A stretch of DNA of 8,170 bases from NCBI GenBank assembly GCA_945980015.1, contig CAMFQI010000034.1, positions 1-8,170 of the forward strand, in the 5' to 3' direction. The first letter of the stretch is position 1; the number at the start of each line of letters is the position of its first letter. This document shows positions 1 to 6,203 of this stretch, piece by piece. The notes beneath the pieces are model-generated. The model was given only the letters and a program-made list of their open reading frames with translations, did not search any database and had not been told where the DNA came from. Origin of the DNA: an uncultured Eubacterium sp. (GTDB lineage Bacteria; Bacillota; Clostridia; Oscillospirales; Acutalibacteraceae). The translations under genes were made by a program, and so were the position numbers.

Positions 1-215
1 TTGTAAAGCCGGGCGATGTAGTCGCTGTAAAGGAAACAAGCAAAACAACAGACGAGTTCAAGACTCTTGCTGAAACAAATGCCGCTCGCCCTGTTCCGAA
101 GTGGATTGAGGCAGACGCAAACGCTATGACAGCAAAGGTTGTTGCACTTCCCGAAAGAGAAGAAATCGCAACTCCTGTTGAAGAGCACTTGATCGTTGAG
201 TTCTACTCTAAATAA
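1..215 (+). CDS. rpsD: 30S ribosomal protein S4, C-terminal part (5' end outside window)
   Basis: The frame starting at base 3 reads without a stop to TAA at 213-215 and gives about 70 residues. They begin VKPGDVVAVKE and end with EEHLIVEFYSK, which is the typical tail of bacterial S4. S4 is a primary 16S rRNA-binding protein of the 30S body that nucleates small-subunit assembly. What is seen here is the end of the S4 RNA-binding domain (the VKPGD turn) and the conserved C-terminal strand region with PVPKWIE and LPEREEI. It is followed 61 bases later by rpoA and then rplQ, the usual end of the alpha operon in Firmicutes and many other bacteria, and this context supports the call. The gene is cut only by the window edge; nothing suggests a defect. 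Confidence 0.96.
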   Translation, partial: VKPGDVVAVKETSKTTDEFKTLAETNAARPVPKWIEADANAMTAKVVALPEREEIATPVEEHLIVEFYSK

Positions 216-221
216 TAAATT

Positions 222-261
222 AGCAAAACTAATTCGTTATTTAGCGAAAGCAAAACTAATT
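222..261 (+). repeat. 13-base direct repeat in the rpsD-rpoA spacer, first copy within a small hairpin
   Basis: The 61-base spacer between rpsD and rpoA contains AGCAAAACTAATT twice, at 222-234 and 249-261. The first copy is part of a perfect 6-bp inverted repeat, AATTAG (218-223) and CTAATT (229-234), around a 5-base loop; the second copy lacks the left arm. The hairpin is AT-only apart from one G-C pair and has no T run after it, so it is not a convincing terminator. No good promoter is visible in the spacer. It may be a simple local duplication or part of the mRNA leader of rpoA; no function can be assigned. Confidence 0.5.
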
Positions 262-276
262 TTAGGAGGCTTTTAG

Positions 277-1233
277 ATGATTGAAATTGATAAGCCTAAT
301 ATCGAAATAGTAGATTTATCTACTCAGGGAAGCAGAAGCGTCGGAAGATTTGTTGTTGAACCTCTCGAAAGAGGCTTCGGCACAACTCTCGGAAACTCAA
401 TGAGAAGAGTTCTTCTTTCCTCACTTCCGGGCTACGCTATCACTTCCGTTAAGATTGACGGTGTACAACACGAATTCACAACAATTCCTCACGTAAAAGA
501 GGATGTTACCGAGATAGTTCTTAACCTTAAGAATGTAATCTTAAAGATTCATGACGAGGAAGCTAAAACCCTTTATATCAATGCAAAGGGTGAGGGCGAG
601 ATTACAGCTGCAGACATTCAGCATGACGGCAGTGTTGAAATTCTTAATCCTGAGCTTCACCTTGCATATCTTGAAGACGGTGCAGAGGTTACTATGGAGC
701 TTACTGCCGACAACGGCAGAGGATATGTTCCTTGCGACCGTAATAAGCAGATTATGGATTTGCCTATCGGCACAATCGCAATTGACTCTATTTATACCCC
801 TGTATTAAAGGTAAACTATACTGTTGAGAATACCCGTGTAGGACAGCAGACAGACTTCGACAAGCTTATTCTTGACGTAGAAACAGACGGAACAATTCCT
901 GCTGATGAGGCTGCGTCATTGGCTGCAAAGATTTTGAACGAGCATCTTAACCTCTTTGTTGACCTTTCGGAAGAAATGGGCAATGCAGAGATTATGGTAG
1001 AGAAGGATGACGACGGAAAAGAAAAGGTACTCGAAATGACTATCGAAGAGCTTGACCTTTCTGTTCGTTCGTTCAACTGCTTGAAGAGAGCCGGAATAAA
1101 TACTGTTGAAGATTTGATTGGAAAATCTGAAGAAGATATGATGAAAGTCAGAAACCTTGGTCGTAAGTCACTGGACGAAGTAGTTGGTAAGCTTGCTTCT
1201 CTTGGTTTCAAACTTAGCAAGGAAGAAGACTAA
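277..1233 (+). CDS. rpoA: DNA-directed RNA polymerase subunit alpha
   Basis: This is the alpha subunit of RNA polymerase. A dimer of it scaffolds assembly of beta and beta', and its C-terminal domain contacts UP elements and activators. The product has 318 residues, normal for the family. The N-terminal domain covers about residues 1-230, with the dimerisation motif [21 protein letters not shown] at about 32-52. An acidic linker (about 240-255) leads to the helix-hairpin-helix alpha-CTD at about 256-315. The alpha-CTD residues that bind DNA in E. coli (R265, N268, C269, G296, K298, S299, E302) all have counterparts here at R264, N267, C268, G295, K297, S298 and E301. The start is supported by AGGAGG at 264-269, seven bases before ATG. 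The gene sits between rpsD and rplQ and is separated from rplQ by 15 bases, so the two are co-transcribed. Confidence 0.99.
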   Translation: MIEIDKPNIEIVDLSTQGSRSVGRFVVEPLERGFGTTLGNSMRRVLLSSLPGYAITSVKIDGVQHEFTTIPHVKEDVTEIVLNLKNVILKIHDEEAKTLYINAKGEGEITAADIQHDGSVEILNPELHLAYLEDGAEVTMELTADNGRGYVPCDRNKQIMDLPIGTIAIDSIYTPVLKVNYTVENTRVGQQTDFDKLILDVETDGTIPADEAASLAAKILNEHLNLFVDLSEEMGNAEIMVEKDDDGKEKVLEMTIEELDLSVRSFNCLKRAGINTVEDLIGKSEEDMMKVRNLGRKSLDEVVGKLASLGFKLSKEED

Positions 1234-1248
1234 AAGGAGGGAATTTCA

Positions 1249-1590
1249 ATGCCAGGTAGCAGAAAACTCGGTCGTCCTACCGACCACAGACAGGCTATGC
1301 TCAGAGGATTAGTTACTTATCTTCTCGAAAACGGCAAAATTGAAACAACCGTTACCAGAGCGAAGGAAGTTCGCGCAATGGCTGAGAGAATGATTACTCT
1401 CGGCAAGGAGAACACACTTCATTCAAGAAGACAGGCACTTGCTTATGTTACAAAGGAAGATGTCGTTAAAAAGCTTTTTGATGAGATTGCTCCTAAGTAT
1501 GAAGATAAAAACGGTGGTTACACTCGTATAATTAAAACAGGCCCTCGTAGAGGTGACGCTGCAGAGATGTGCATCATCGAGCTTGTTTAA
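1249..1590 (+). CDS. rplQ: 50S ribosomal protein L17
   Basis: L17 is a large-subunit ribosomal protein near the peptide exit tunnel region. The 113-residue product is the usual bacterial length. It opens with the family signature: KLGRP, then [19 protein letters not shown] at about 13-31. Next comes [10 protein letters not shown], and it ends with [19 protein letters not shown], the conserved C-terminal block of L17. AGGAGG at 1235-1240 lies eight bases before the ATG and directly after the rpoA stop, so translation is likely coupled with rpoA. It is the last gene of the ribosomal operon, because a strong intrinsic terminator follows 16 bases after the stop. Confidence 0.99.
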   Translation: MPGSRKLGRPTDHRQAMLRGLVTYLLENGKIETTVTRAKEVRAMAERMITLGKENTLHSRRQALAYVTKEDVVKKLFDEIAPKYEDKNGGYTRIIKTGPRRGDAAEMCIIELV

Positions 1591-1606
1591 TTAACTAAAA
1601 CTCTTT

Positions 1607-1643
1607 AACGCTTTGACTGTTCACAGTCAAAGCGTTTTCTTAT
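1607..1643 (+). terminator. Rho-independent terminator of the rpsD-rpoA-rplQ operon
   Basis: A perfect 13-bp inverted repeat, AACGCTTTGACTG (1607-1619) and CAGTCAAAGCGTT (1624-1636), encloses a TTCA tetraloop. It runs straight into a T-rich tract (TTTTCTTATT, from 1635). This is the classical form of an intrinsic terminator. It lies between rplQ and the polA promoter, so it insulates polA from the very strong ribosomal transcription. Confidence 0.93.
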
Positions 1644-1671
1644 TGTAAAAGAATGTGTATTGTGGTATAAT
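1643..1671 (+). promoter_or_regulatory. Extended -10 sigma-A-type promoter for polA
   Basis: A perfect TATAAT at 1666-1671 is preceded by TGG (1663-1665), the extended -10 element. The weak -35 TTGTAA (1643-1648) lies exactly 17 bases upstream. The predicted transcript start is near 1677-1679, about 25 bases before the polA ATG. The -35 begins in the T tract of the upstream terminator, so terminator and promoter are packed end to end. Confidence 0.8.
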
Positions 1672-1691
1672 ATTTTGGAATAAATTATTTT

Positions 1692-1695
1692 GGAG
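1692..1695 (+). promoter_or_regulatory. Shine-Dalgarno site that fixes the polA start at 1703
   Basis: GGAG at 1692-1695 lies seven bases before ATG 1703. The upstream in-frame GTG at 1655 has no purine-rich site at a suitable distance. It also lies upstream of the predicted transcription start (about 1678), so it would not be in the mRNA. Confidence 0.8.
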
Positions 1696-1702
1696 TAAAA
1701 TT

Positions 1703-4294
1703 ATGACCTTATTAGTTCTTGACGGAAACAGTATTATAAACCGTGCGTTTTACGGCATAAAGCTGCTGACAAATAAGCAGGGTGAGTACACAAATGCAAT
1801 ATACGGCTTTTTGAATATGATGAACAGATTTGAGGAAATGTGTAAGCCCGATGCAGTTTGTGTTGTGTTTGATATGCACGCTCCTACCTTTCGCCATAAG
1901 ATGTATGACGCATACAAGGCAGGCCGTCACGCTATGCCCGATGAGCTTCGCTCACAAATGAAGGTGCTAAAAAATCTTCTCAAGCTATTGGGCATAAAGA
2001 TTATTGAATGTGAGGGCTGGGAGGCTGATGATATTCTTGGTACTCTCGCAAGAGTATGCAGAGAAAAGGGCAATTCCTGTTATCTTGCAACGGGCGATAG
2101 GGATAGCTTACAGCTTGCACACGACGGCGTAAAGGTTTTGCTCGCAAGAACAAAGAGTACAGACATTATGGACGAAAAAGCAATATTTGACGAATACGGC
2201 GTTGAGCCTGTTGATTTAATTCAGGTTAAGGCGTTGCAGGGTGACAGCTCCGACAATATTCCCGGCGTTCAGGGTATAGGTCCAAAAACTGCACTTGATT
2301 TGATAGCAAAATACAAAACCGTTGATTATATTTACGAAAATCTTGACTCTCTTGATATAAAAGCCGGAGTAAGAAGCAAGCTCGAAGCAGGCAGGGATAA
2401 TGCATATCTCTCGTTGAAGCTGGGCGAGATTGTAACCGATGCTCCGATAAATACGGATATAAACGAATATATCGTATCCGAGGGTGATAAGCAGGGTGCG
2501 GCGGCTGAGTTTATAAGACTTGAGCTTTTCAGCTTAATGGATAAATTCGGCTTGGACGCTAACGAGGGCATCAGTGCAAGCGTTGAAGAAGAAATTAAGC
2601 CCCGTGTAATTGAGCGCCTTACCTGTGTTGACGCAGATTATCTGCTTGAAAAAATCGGAAACAATGACGCATATTATTATCCCGATATTGTTGAAAACGA
2701 GATAGTTGATTTGTATTTCAGCTTTGACGATACAGTGATTGTTATGCCGTCGGATACACCGGAATTCAAGTATTTTGTACGCAATTTCTTTGAAAATGAA
2801 AACTGTAAAAAGTATACCTATAATTCAAAATTTTCTCATAGACTTGCCTGCAAATTAGGTGTTGAATGCAAGAATATTTGCGGTGATTTGATGCTCGGTG
2901 CCTATCTTTTGAAGCCGTCGGATAACAATTATTCCGTTGAGCATTTAGGCATTGAATACGGCGTAAGACAACCTGAATATAAAAATGCACTCGGTCACGG
3001 CGACGAAAAGGTTATTGCCGCCGCAATGATTAAGCCGCTTTTTGATAAAACGAATGAGCTTTTGTGCGAAGCAAACCAAATGAAGCTTCTGACCGAAATT
3101 GAGCTTCCGCTTGCAAGAGTGCTTGCAAAAATGGAGACAGAGGGCTTTTGCGTTGATAAGCAGGGTATAGAGGATTTCGGAAAGAGACTGTCCGGCAGAA
3201 TAGACGAACTTGTAAAGCTTATTTACGACGAGGTCGGATATGAGTTTAATATTAATTCACCTAAGCAGCTCGGTGTTGCTCTCTTTGAGGACTTGGGACT
3301 TCCTGCAAAGAAAAAGACCAAGAGCGGTTATTCAACAAACGCCGAGGTGCTTGAGGAATTAAGAAGCGCAAATCCCGTTGTTGAGCATATTTTGGAGTAC
3401 CGTTCTCTTACTAAGCTTAAATCAACCTATTGCGACGGTCTTATAAAAGCAGTTGCAAGCGACGGCAGAATACACACGTTCTTCAATCAGGTTGAAGCGA
3501 GAACAGGTAGAATAAGCTCGCTTGAGCCGAATTTACAAAATATTCCGATACGCACCGAGCTTGGCAGAGAAATGCGTAGATTTTTTGTTGCCGACGAGGG
3601 TAAAGTACTTGTTGACGCCGATTACAGCCAGATTGAACTGCGTGTTTTGTCCGATTTGGCGAATGACGAAAATATGATTAACGCATTCAATAGTGGCGAG
3701 GATATTCATACTGCAACAGCGGCGCAGGTTTTCAATATGCCCAAGGAATTTGTAACTAAGCAAATGCGTTCGTCTGCAAAGGCGGTCAACTTTGGCATTG
3801 TTTACGGCATAGGCGCTTTCAGTCTTGCAAAGGATATCGGCGTAACTCGTAAACAAGCTCAGGAATATATTGACAGCTATCTTGCAACCTATAGTGGTGT
3901 CAAGGATTATATGCAAAGGGTAATTGAGCTTGCAAAGGATAAGGGCTATAGCGAAACCTTGTTTAATCGTAGAAGATATTTGCCCGAGCTTAATTCAAGC
4001 AATCATATGATTAAAGCGGCAGGCGAACGAATTGCACGCAATATGCCTATTCAAGGCACTGCCGCCGATATAATAAAGATTGCCATGATTAAGGTTGACG
4101 AAAGACTGTCAAGGGAGAATGTCGACGCAAGGCTTATTTTACAGGTACACGACGAGCTTATTGTCGAGTCGTCCGAAAGCGATAGCCAAAGAGTGCTTGA
4201 AATCTTAACCGAAGAAATGGAAAACGCCTGCAAAATGAAAGTAAAGCTTCGTGCAGACGGATGTATAGGTAAAACTTGGTATGACGCCCATTAA
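1703..4294 (+). CDS. polA: DNA polymerase I (5' nuclease and polymerase active, proofreading domain degenerate)
   Basis: DNA polymerase I fills gaps and removes RNA primers in Okazaki-fragment maturation and excision repair. With the start at ATG 1703 the product is 863 residues and begins MTLLVLDGNS, as PolA proteins do. The 5' nuclease domain covers about 1-290, with metal-binding acids in LDGNS (D7), EADD, GDRD (D132, D134) and GDSSDN (D181, D184), followed by the helix-hairpin-helix GVQGIGPKTA. The middle domain (about 300-470) has lost the 3'-5' exonuclease residues: the DxE site is replaced around Y324-D328, the equivalent of E. coli D424 is S378, and the third acid is also absent. The polymerase domain (about 480-863) is intact: motif A DYSQIELR with D640, motif B with R689, K693, F697 and Y701, and motif C HDE at 816-818. 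F697 at the O-helix position equals E. coli F762. The gene has its own promoter. Its TAA is part of the palindrome that follows. Confidence 0.98.
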   Translation: MTLLVLDGNSIINRAFYGIKLLTNKQGEYTNAIYGFLNMMNRFEEMCKPDAVCVVFDMHAPTFRHKMYDAYKAGRHAMPDELRSQMKVLKNLLKLLGIKIIECEGWEADDILGTLARVCREKGNSCYLATGDRDSLQLAHDGVKVLLARTKSTDIMDEKAIFDEYGVEPVDLIQVKALQGDSSDNIPGVQGIGPKTALDLIAKYKTVDYIYENLDSLDIKAGVRSKLEAGRDNAYLSLKLGEIVTDAPINTDINEYIVSEGDKQGAAAEFIRLELFSLMDKFGLDANEGISASVEEEIKPRVIERLTCVDADYLLEKIGNNDAYYYPDIVENEIVDLYFSFDDTVIVMPSDTPEFKYFVRNFFENENCKKYTYNSKFSHRLACKLGVECKNICGDLMLGAYLLKPSDNNYSVEHLGIEYGVRQPEYKNALGHGDEKVIAAAMIKPLFDKTNELLCEANQMKLLTEIELPLARVLAKMETEGFCVDKQGIEDFGKRLSGRIDELVKLIYDEVGYEFNINSPKQLGVALFEDLGLPAKKKTKSGYSTNAEVLEELRSANPVVEHILEYRSLTKLKSTYCDGLIKAVASDGRIHTFFNQVEARTGRISSLEPNLQNIPIRTELGREMRRFFVADEGKVLVDADYSQIELRVLSDLANDENMINAFNSGEDIHTATAAQVFNMPKEFVTKQMRSSAKAVNFGIVYGIGAFSLAKDIGVTRKQAQEYIDSYLATYSGVKDYMQRVIELAKDKGYSETLFNRRRYLPELNSSNHMIKAAGERIARNMPIQGTAADIIKIAMIKVDERLSRENVDARLILQVHDELIVESSESDSQRVLEILTEEMENACKMKVKLRADGCIGKTWYDAH

Positions 4295-4415
4295 GGCAAA
4301 TCTTCTTGAGCTATGCTGCGTTATTGACAAAAATCCACTCGGTCACATACAGAAGTATGCTCCCGTCGATGAATTTTCGTCAAAGCCTTGCCTAACGAAA
4401 GAATCTTCACCTTAA
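4291..4415. repeat. 125-base imperfect palindrome (MITE- or REP-like element) between polA and rimI
   Basis: This region folds on itself along its whole length. The outer stem is TTAAGG (4291-4296) with CCTTAA (4410-4415), then TTCTT (4303-4307) with AAGAA (4399-4403). The inner stem is TTGAC (4324-4328) with GTCAA (4379-4383), continuing AAAAT (4330-4334) with ATTTT (4373-4377). CGG (4340-4342) pairs with CCG (4363-4365), and the apex is CATAC-AGAA-GTATG (4346-4359). An alternative pairing is AGGCAA (4294-4299) with TTGCCT (4388-4393). The left end contains the polA stop codon and the right end lies six bases before the rimI Shine-Dalgarno. There is no open frame of note and no T run, so it is not a simple terminator. 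The ends TTAA/TTAA could be a target duplication. Removing it would leave polA and rimI about 20 bases apart. The family is not recognised with certainty and only one copy is in the window. Confidence 0.7.
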
Positions 4416-4433
4416 TATACAGGATTTATTATT

Positions 4434-4868
4434 ATGGAAATAATTATTGAAAATATGAAACCACACCATCTTGACGGTGTTGTAAACATCGAAAATATCT
4501 GCTTTGCTAGTCCGTGGTCAAGGGCTGATTTAGAGCAGCAATTAAATCTTGACACCTCGCATTTTGCCGTTGCAACGCTTGACGGAAATGTTGTCGGCTA
4601 TATGGGATTGCAGATATTTTCCGGTGAGGGCTATGTTACCAATGTTGCAGTTTTGCCCGAATATCGCAGACAGGGAATTGCAAAAATGTTAATCGAAAAG
4701 CAACTGCAAAACGAGATGTCATTCATCACTCTCGAGGTGCGTGAAAGCAACCTGCCTGCAATAAAGCTCTATGAATCCTGCGGCTTTGAAAATGTCGGCA
4801 TACGCCCGAAATTCTATTCCAACCCCACCGAAAACGCAATCATAATGACACGTTATTTCACGGAGTAA
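4434..4868 (+). CDS. rimI: Ribosomal protein S18 alanine N-acetyltransferase
   Basis: This is a cytosolic GNAT-family enzyme that transfers acetyl from acetyl-CoA to the N-terminal alanine of ribosomal protein S18. The 144-residue length is typical. The RimI start pattern is present, with FASPWSRADLEQQL at about 24-37. Strand beta-4 (YVTNVAVLPEYRR) leads to the acetyl-CoA pyrophosphate loop RRQGIA at 78-83. The RimI-specific block LEVRESN...AIKLYESCGF lies at 100-117. E101 and Y113 match in position the catalytic E103 and Y115 described for Salmonella RimI. AGGA at 4421-4424 lies nine bases before ATG. Its stop is two bases before the next gene, which continues the transcript towards tsaD, a common partner. 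No tsaB or tsaE is seen between polA and rimI. Other GNAT acetyltransferases are possible, but the C-terminal block favours RimI. Confidence 0.93.
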   Translation: MEIIIENMKPHHLDGVVNIENICFASPWSRADLEQQLNLDTSHFAVATLDGNVVGYMGLQIFSGEGYVTNVAVLPEYRRQGIAKMLIEKQLQNEMSFITLEVRESNLPAIKLYESCGFENVGIRPKFYSNPTENAIIMTRYFTE

Positions 4869-4870
4869 AT

Positions 4871-6196
4871 ATGGAACAAAACAAGAAAAATATTGATTAT
4901 ATAAAACGGTATTTGCGTGAATATTCCAAGACGTCAAAGGTTGCAAAAAGCGTTTCGTTTGACGAGGGAGAAAGCAGTAACGCTCCGGATTATTTGCTTG
5001 ATTGCATTATGCGTTGCGATGGCTTTTATGCGACTGTTTGCTACACCCAAAGCTATAAAAATTCCTTGAAATTAACCATTGCTTTTTCAGGTTGTGATTA
5101 TGCGTTCAGTACATTTGATATTTTGAATGTGATTGAAGCGGACGATTATGATACATATAATTTTACTGATTGTGAAGACGAAAAAAGTATTGAATTTGCA
5201 CTAAAAAAGATAACAAAATATATCGACACTTACGGCTATGATATTACCCGTATTGTCCCTAGCGGAAAGCTTTCAAGGTTGAAAAAGCTGTACGAGGAGG
5301 ACAGGGAGGTTATTTTCGGACCTTTCTGGCTGAGTGATAATGAATATAAAGAAAATGATGAATATCGCATTGTCTCAGGCTCGTTCGATACAAAAAAGAA
5401 TAAAGAAAAGCTCATAAAAAAACTTGAGGGCATGGACAGTCTTACCCATTTTGACCAAAGAAAGCTGGATTACCTGAAAAATTATGATTATTTGCAGGAC
5501 AGCGAATCGCAAGACCCTAATCAAGTGCTGAAAAGTATCAAGAAAAAGGTTTATATTCCTGTTGCTATTTCGTTTTCGGTTGTTGCGATTATTCTCGAAA
5601 TTGCATTAAGGCTTGTAATATTCGGCGATGCGTTTGTGATAAATGATATTGACGAAAGATTGCTCGGCGGAATATCGGAATTTATTTTTCCGTATGTCTG
5701 TTTTGTAGGTGCGTTTGCACTTTTAGGAGTAATTCTTGTAGGTAAGCCAATTGTGTATTGCCTGTCGCCAAACTCAACAAAAACCTATGTAAAAGAAAAA
5801 CTTTTCAAAAAGCCGAATCTTGTGTCTTGCATTATCGAGGCAGTAGTGGTTTTGTGTATTGCAGCAGTATGTATGGTATCACCGCTTTCAAATGTCGGTT
5901 TCGGCGAGGATAGAATTATTGATTTTGAACGCATTAAGACTTATACATATTCCTATGATGAAATAAAGATTTATCGTGTTATGGGACGGTATAATTCTCA
6001 GGGAATTATCGAAGCGTTTCCTGACGACGAGGTGTATTATTATCTCGGTACACCTGATTATTTTTCTAATTACATACCTATGGTATACGAAAACGATGAA
6101 GATGATAAAAAGCTAAAAGAAATATTGTCGGCGCATAATGTAGAAATTATTGAAATTGAAGTATACGAGGATTTAGAAGCCTTATATAATCATTGA
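4871..6196 (+). CDS. Unrecognised three-helix membrane protein, first of a paralogous pair
   Basis: I do not recognise this 441-residue protein. It has no signal peptide. A soluble N-terminal part (about 1-220) contains a core CDGFYATV at 49-56, SLKLTIAF at 65-72, and ends with YGYDI at 121-125. A charged stretch (about 135-225) follows. Three hydrophobic helices lie at about 228-251, 270-296 and 316-337. Basic residues flank helix 1 (KKK at 224-226) and fill the helix 2-3 loop (KEKLFKK at 308-314). The positive-inside rule therefore puts the N-terminus inside and the C-terminal domain (about 340-441) outside. That domain has the pattern RIID...YTYSYDEIKIY, shared in spacing with the next gene. 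ATG 4871 is two bases after the rimI stop, and its Shine-Dalgarno GGAG (4862-4865) lies inside the end of rimI, so translation is coupled. Base composition is AT-rich (about 33% GC by hand count over 5521-5580). The coding frame is clean and full length. No enzymatic motif is seen. Confidence 0.85.
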   Translation: MEQNKKNIDYIKRYLREYSKTSKVAKSVSFDEGESSNAPDYLLDCIMRCDGFYATVCYTQSYKNSLKLTIAFSGCDYAFSTFDILNVIEADDYDTYNFTDCEDEKSIEFALKKITKYIDTYGYDITRIVPSGKLSRLKKLYEEDREVIFGPFWLSDNEYKENDEYRIVSGSFDTKKNKEKLIKKLEGMDSLTHFDQRKLDYLKNYDYLQDSESQDPNQVLKSIKKKVYIPVAISFSVVAIILEIALRLVIFGDAFVINDIDERLLGGISEFIFPYVCFVGAFALLGVILVGKPIVYCLSPNSTKTYVKEKLFKKPNLVSCIIEAVVVLCIAAVCMVSPLSNVGFGEDRIIDFERIKTYTYSYDEIKIYRVMGRYNSQGIIEAFPDDEVYYYLGTPDYFSNYIPMVYENDEDDKKLKEILSAHNVEIIEIEVYEDLEALYNH

Positions 6197-6199
6197 GGT
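6194..6199 (+). promoter_or_regulatory. Shine-Dalgarno overlapping the upstream stop codon
   Basis: TGAGGT contains the TGA stop of the first membrane-protein gene (6194-6196) and the GAGG ribosome site (6195-6198), five bases before ATG 6204. A ribosome finishing the first gene stops on the ribosome site of the second, which suggests translational coupling and matched output of the two paralogues. Confidence 0.7.
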
Positions 6200-6203
6200 A
6201 AAA

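Noticed and set aside
551..808. Open frame of 85 codons on the + strand inside rpoA
   Set aside because: It lies fully inside the well-conserved rpoA frame, has no ribosome site and resembles no protein.
816..1220. Minus-strand open frame of 134 codons opposite rpoA
   Set aside because: Ser-rich shadow of the rpoA coding strand; no promoter or ribosome site seen.
3533..3916. Minus-strand open frame of 127 codons opposite polA
   Set aside because: It mirrors the conserved polymerase motifs A and B of polA, so the frame is a by-product of that sequence.
4324..4351. TTGACA (4324) with CATACA 16 bases later as a promoter for rimI; a mirrored TTGACG/CATACT pair on the minus strand
   Set aside because: The -10 hexamers match poorly (3 of 6 on the + strand, 4 of 6 on the minus strand), and both boxes are explained by the symmetry of the palindrome.
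4291..4415. Palindrome as the intrinsic terminator of polA
   Set aside because: There is no T tract after either arm, and the stem is long and interrupted, unlike the clear terminator at 1607-1643.
4411..4421. TAATAT/TATACA as a -10 box close to rimI
   Set aside because: No acceptable -35 at proper spacing, and it would leave almost no leader before the ribosome site.
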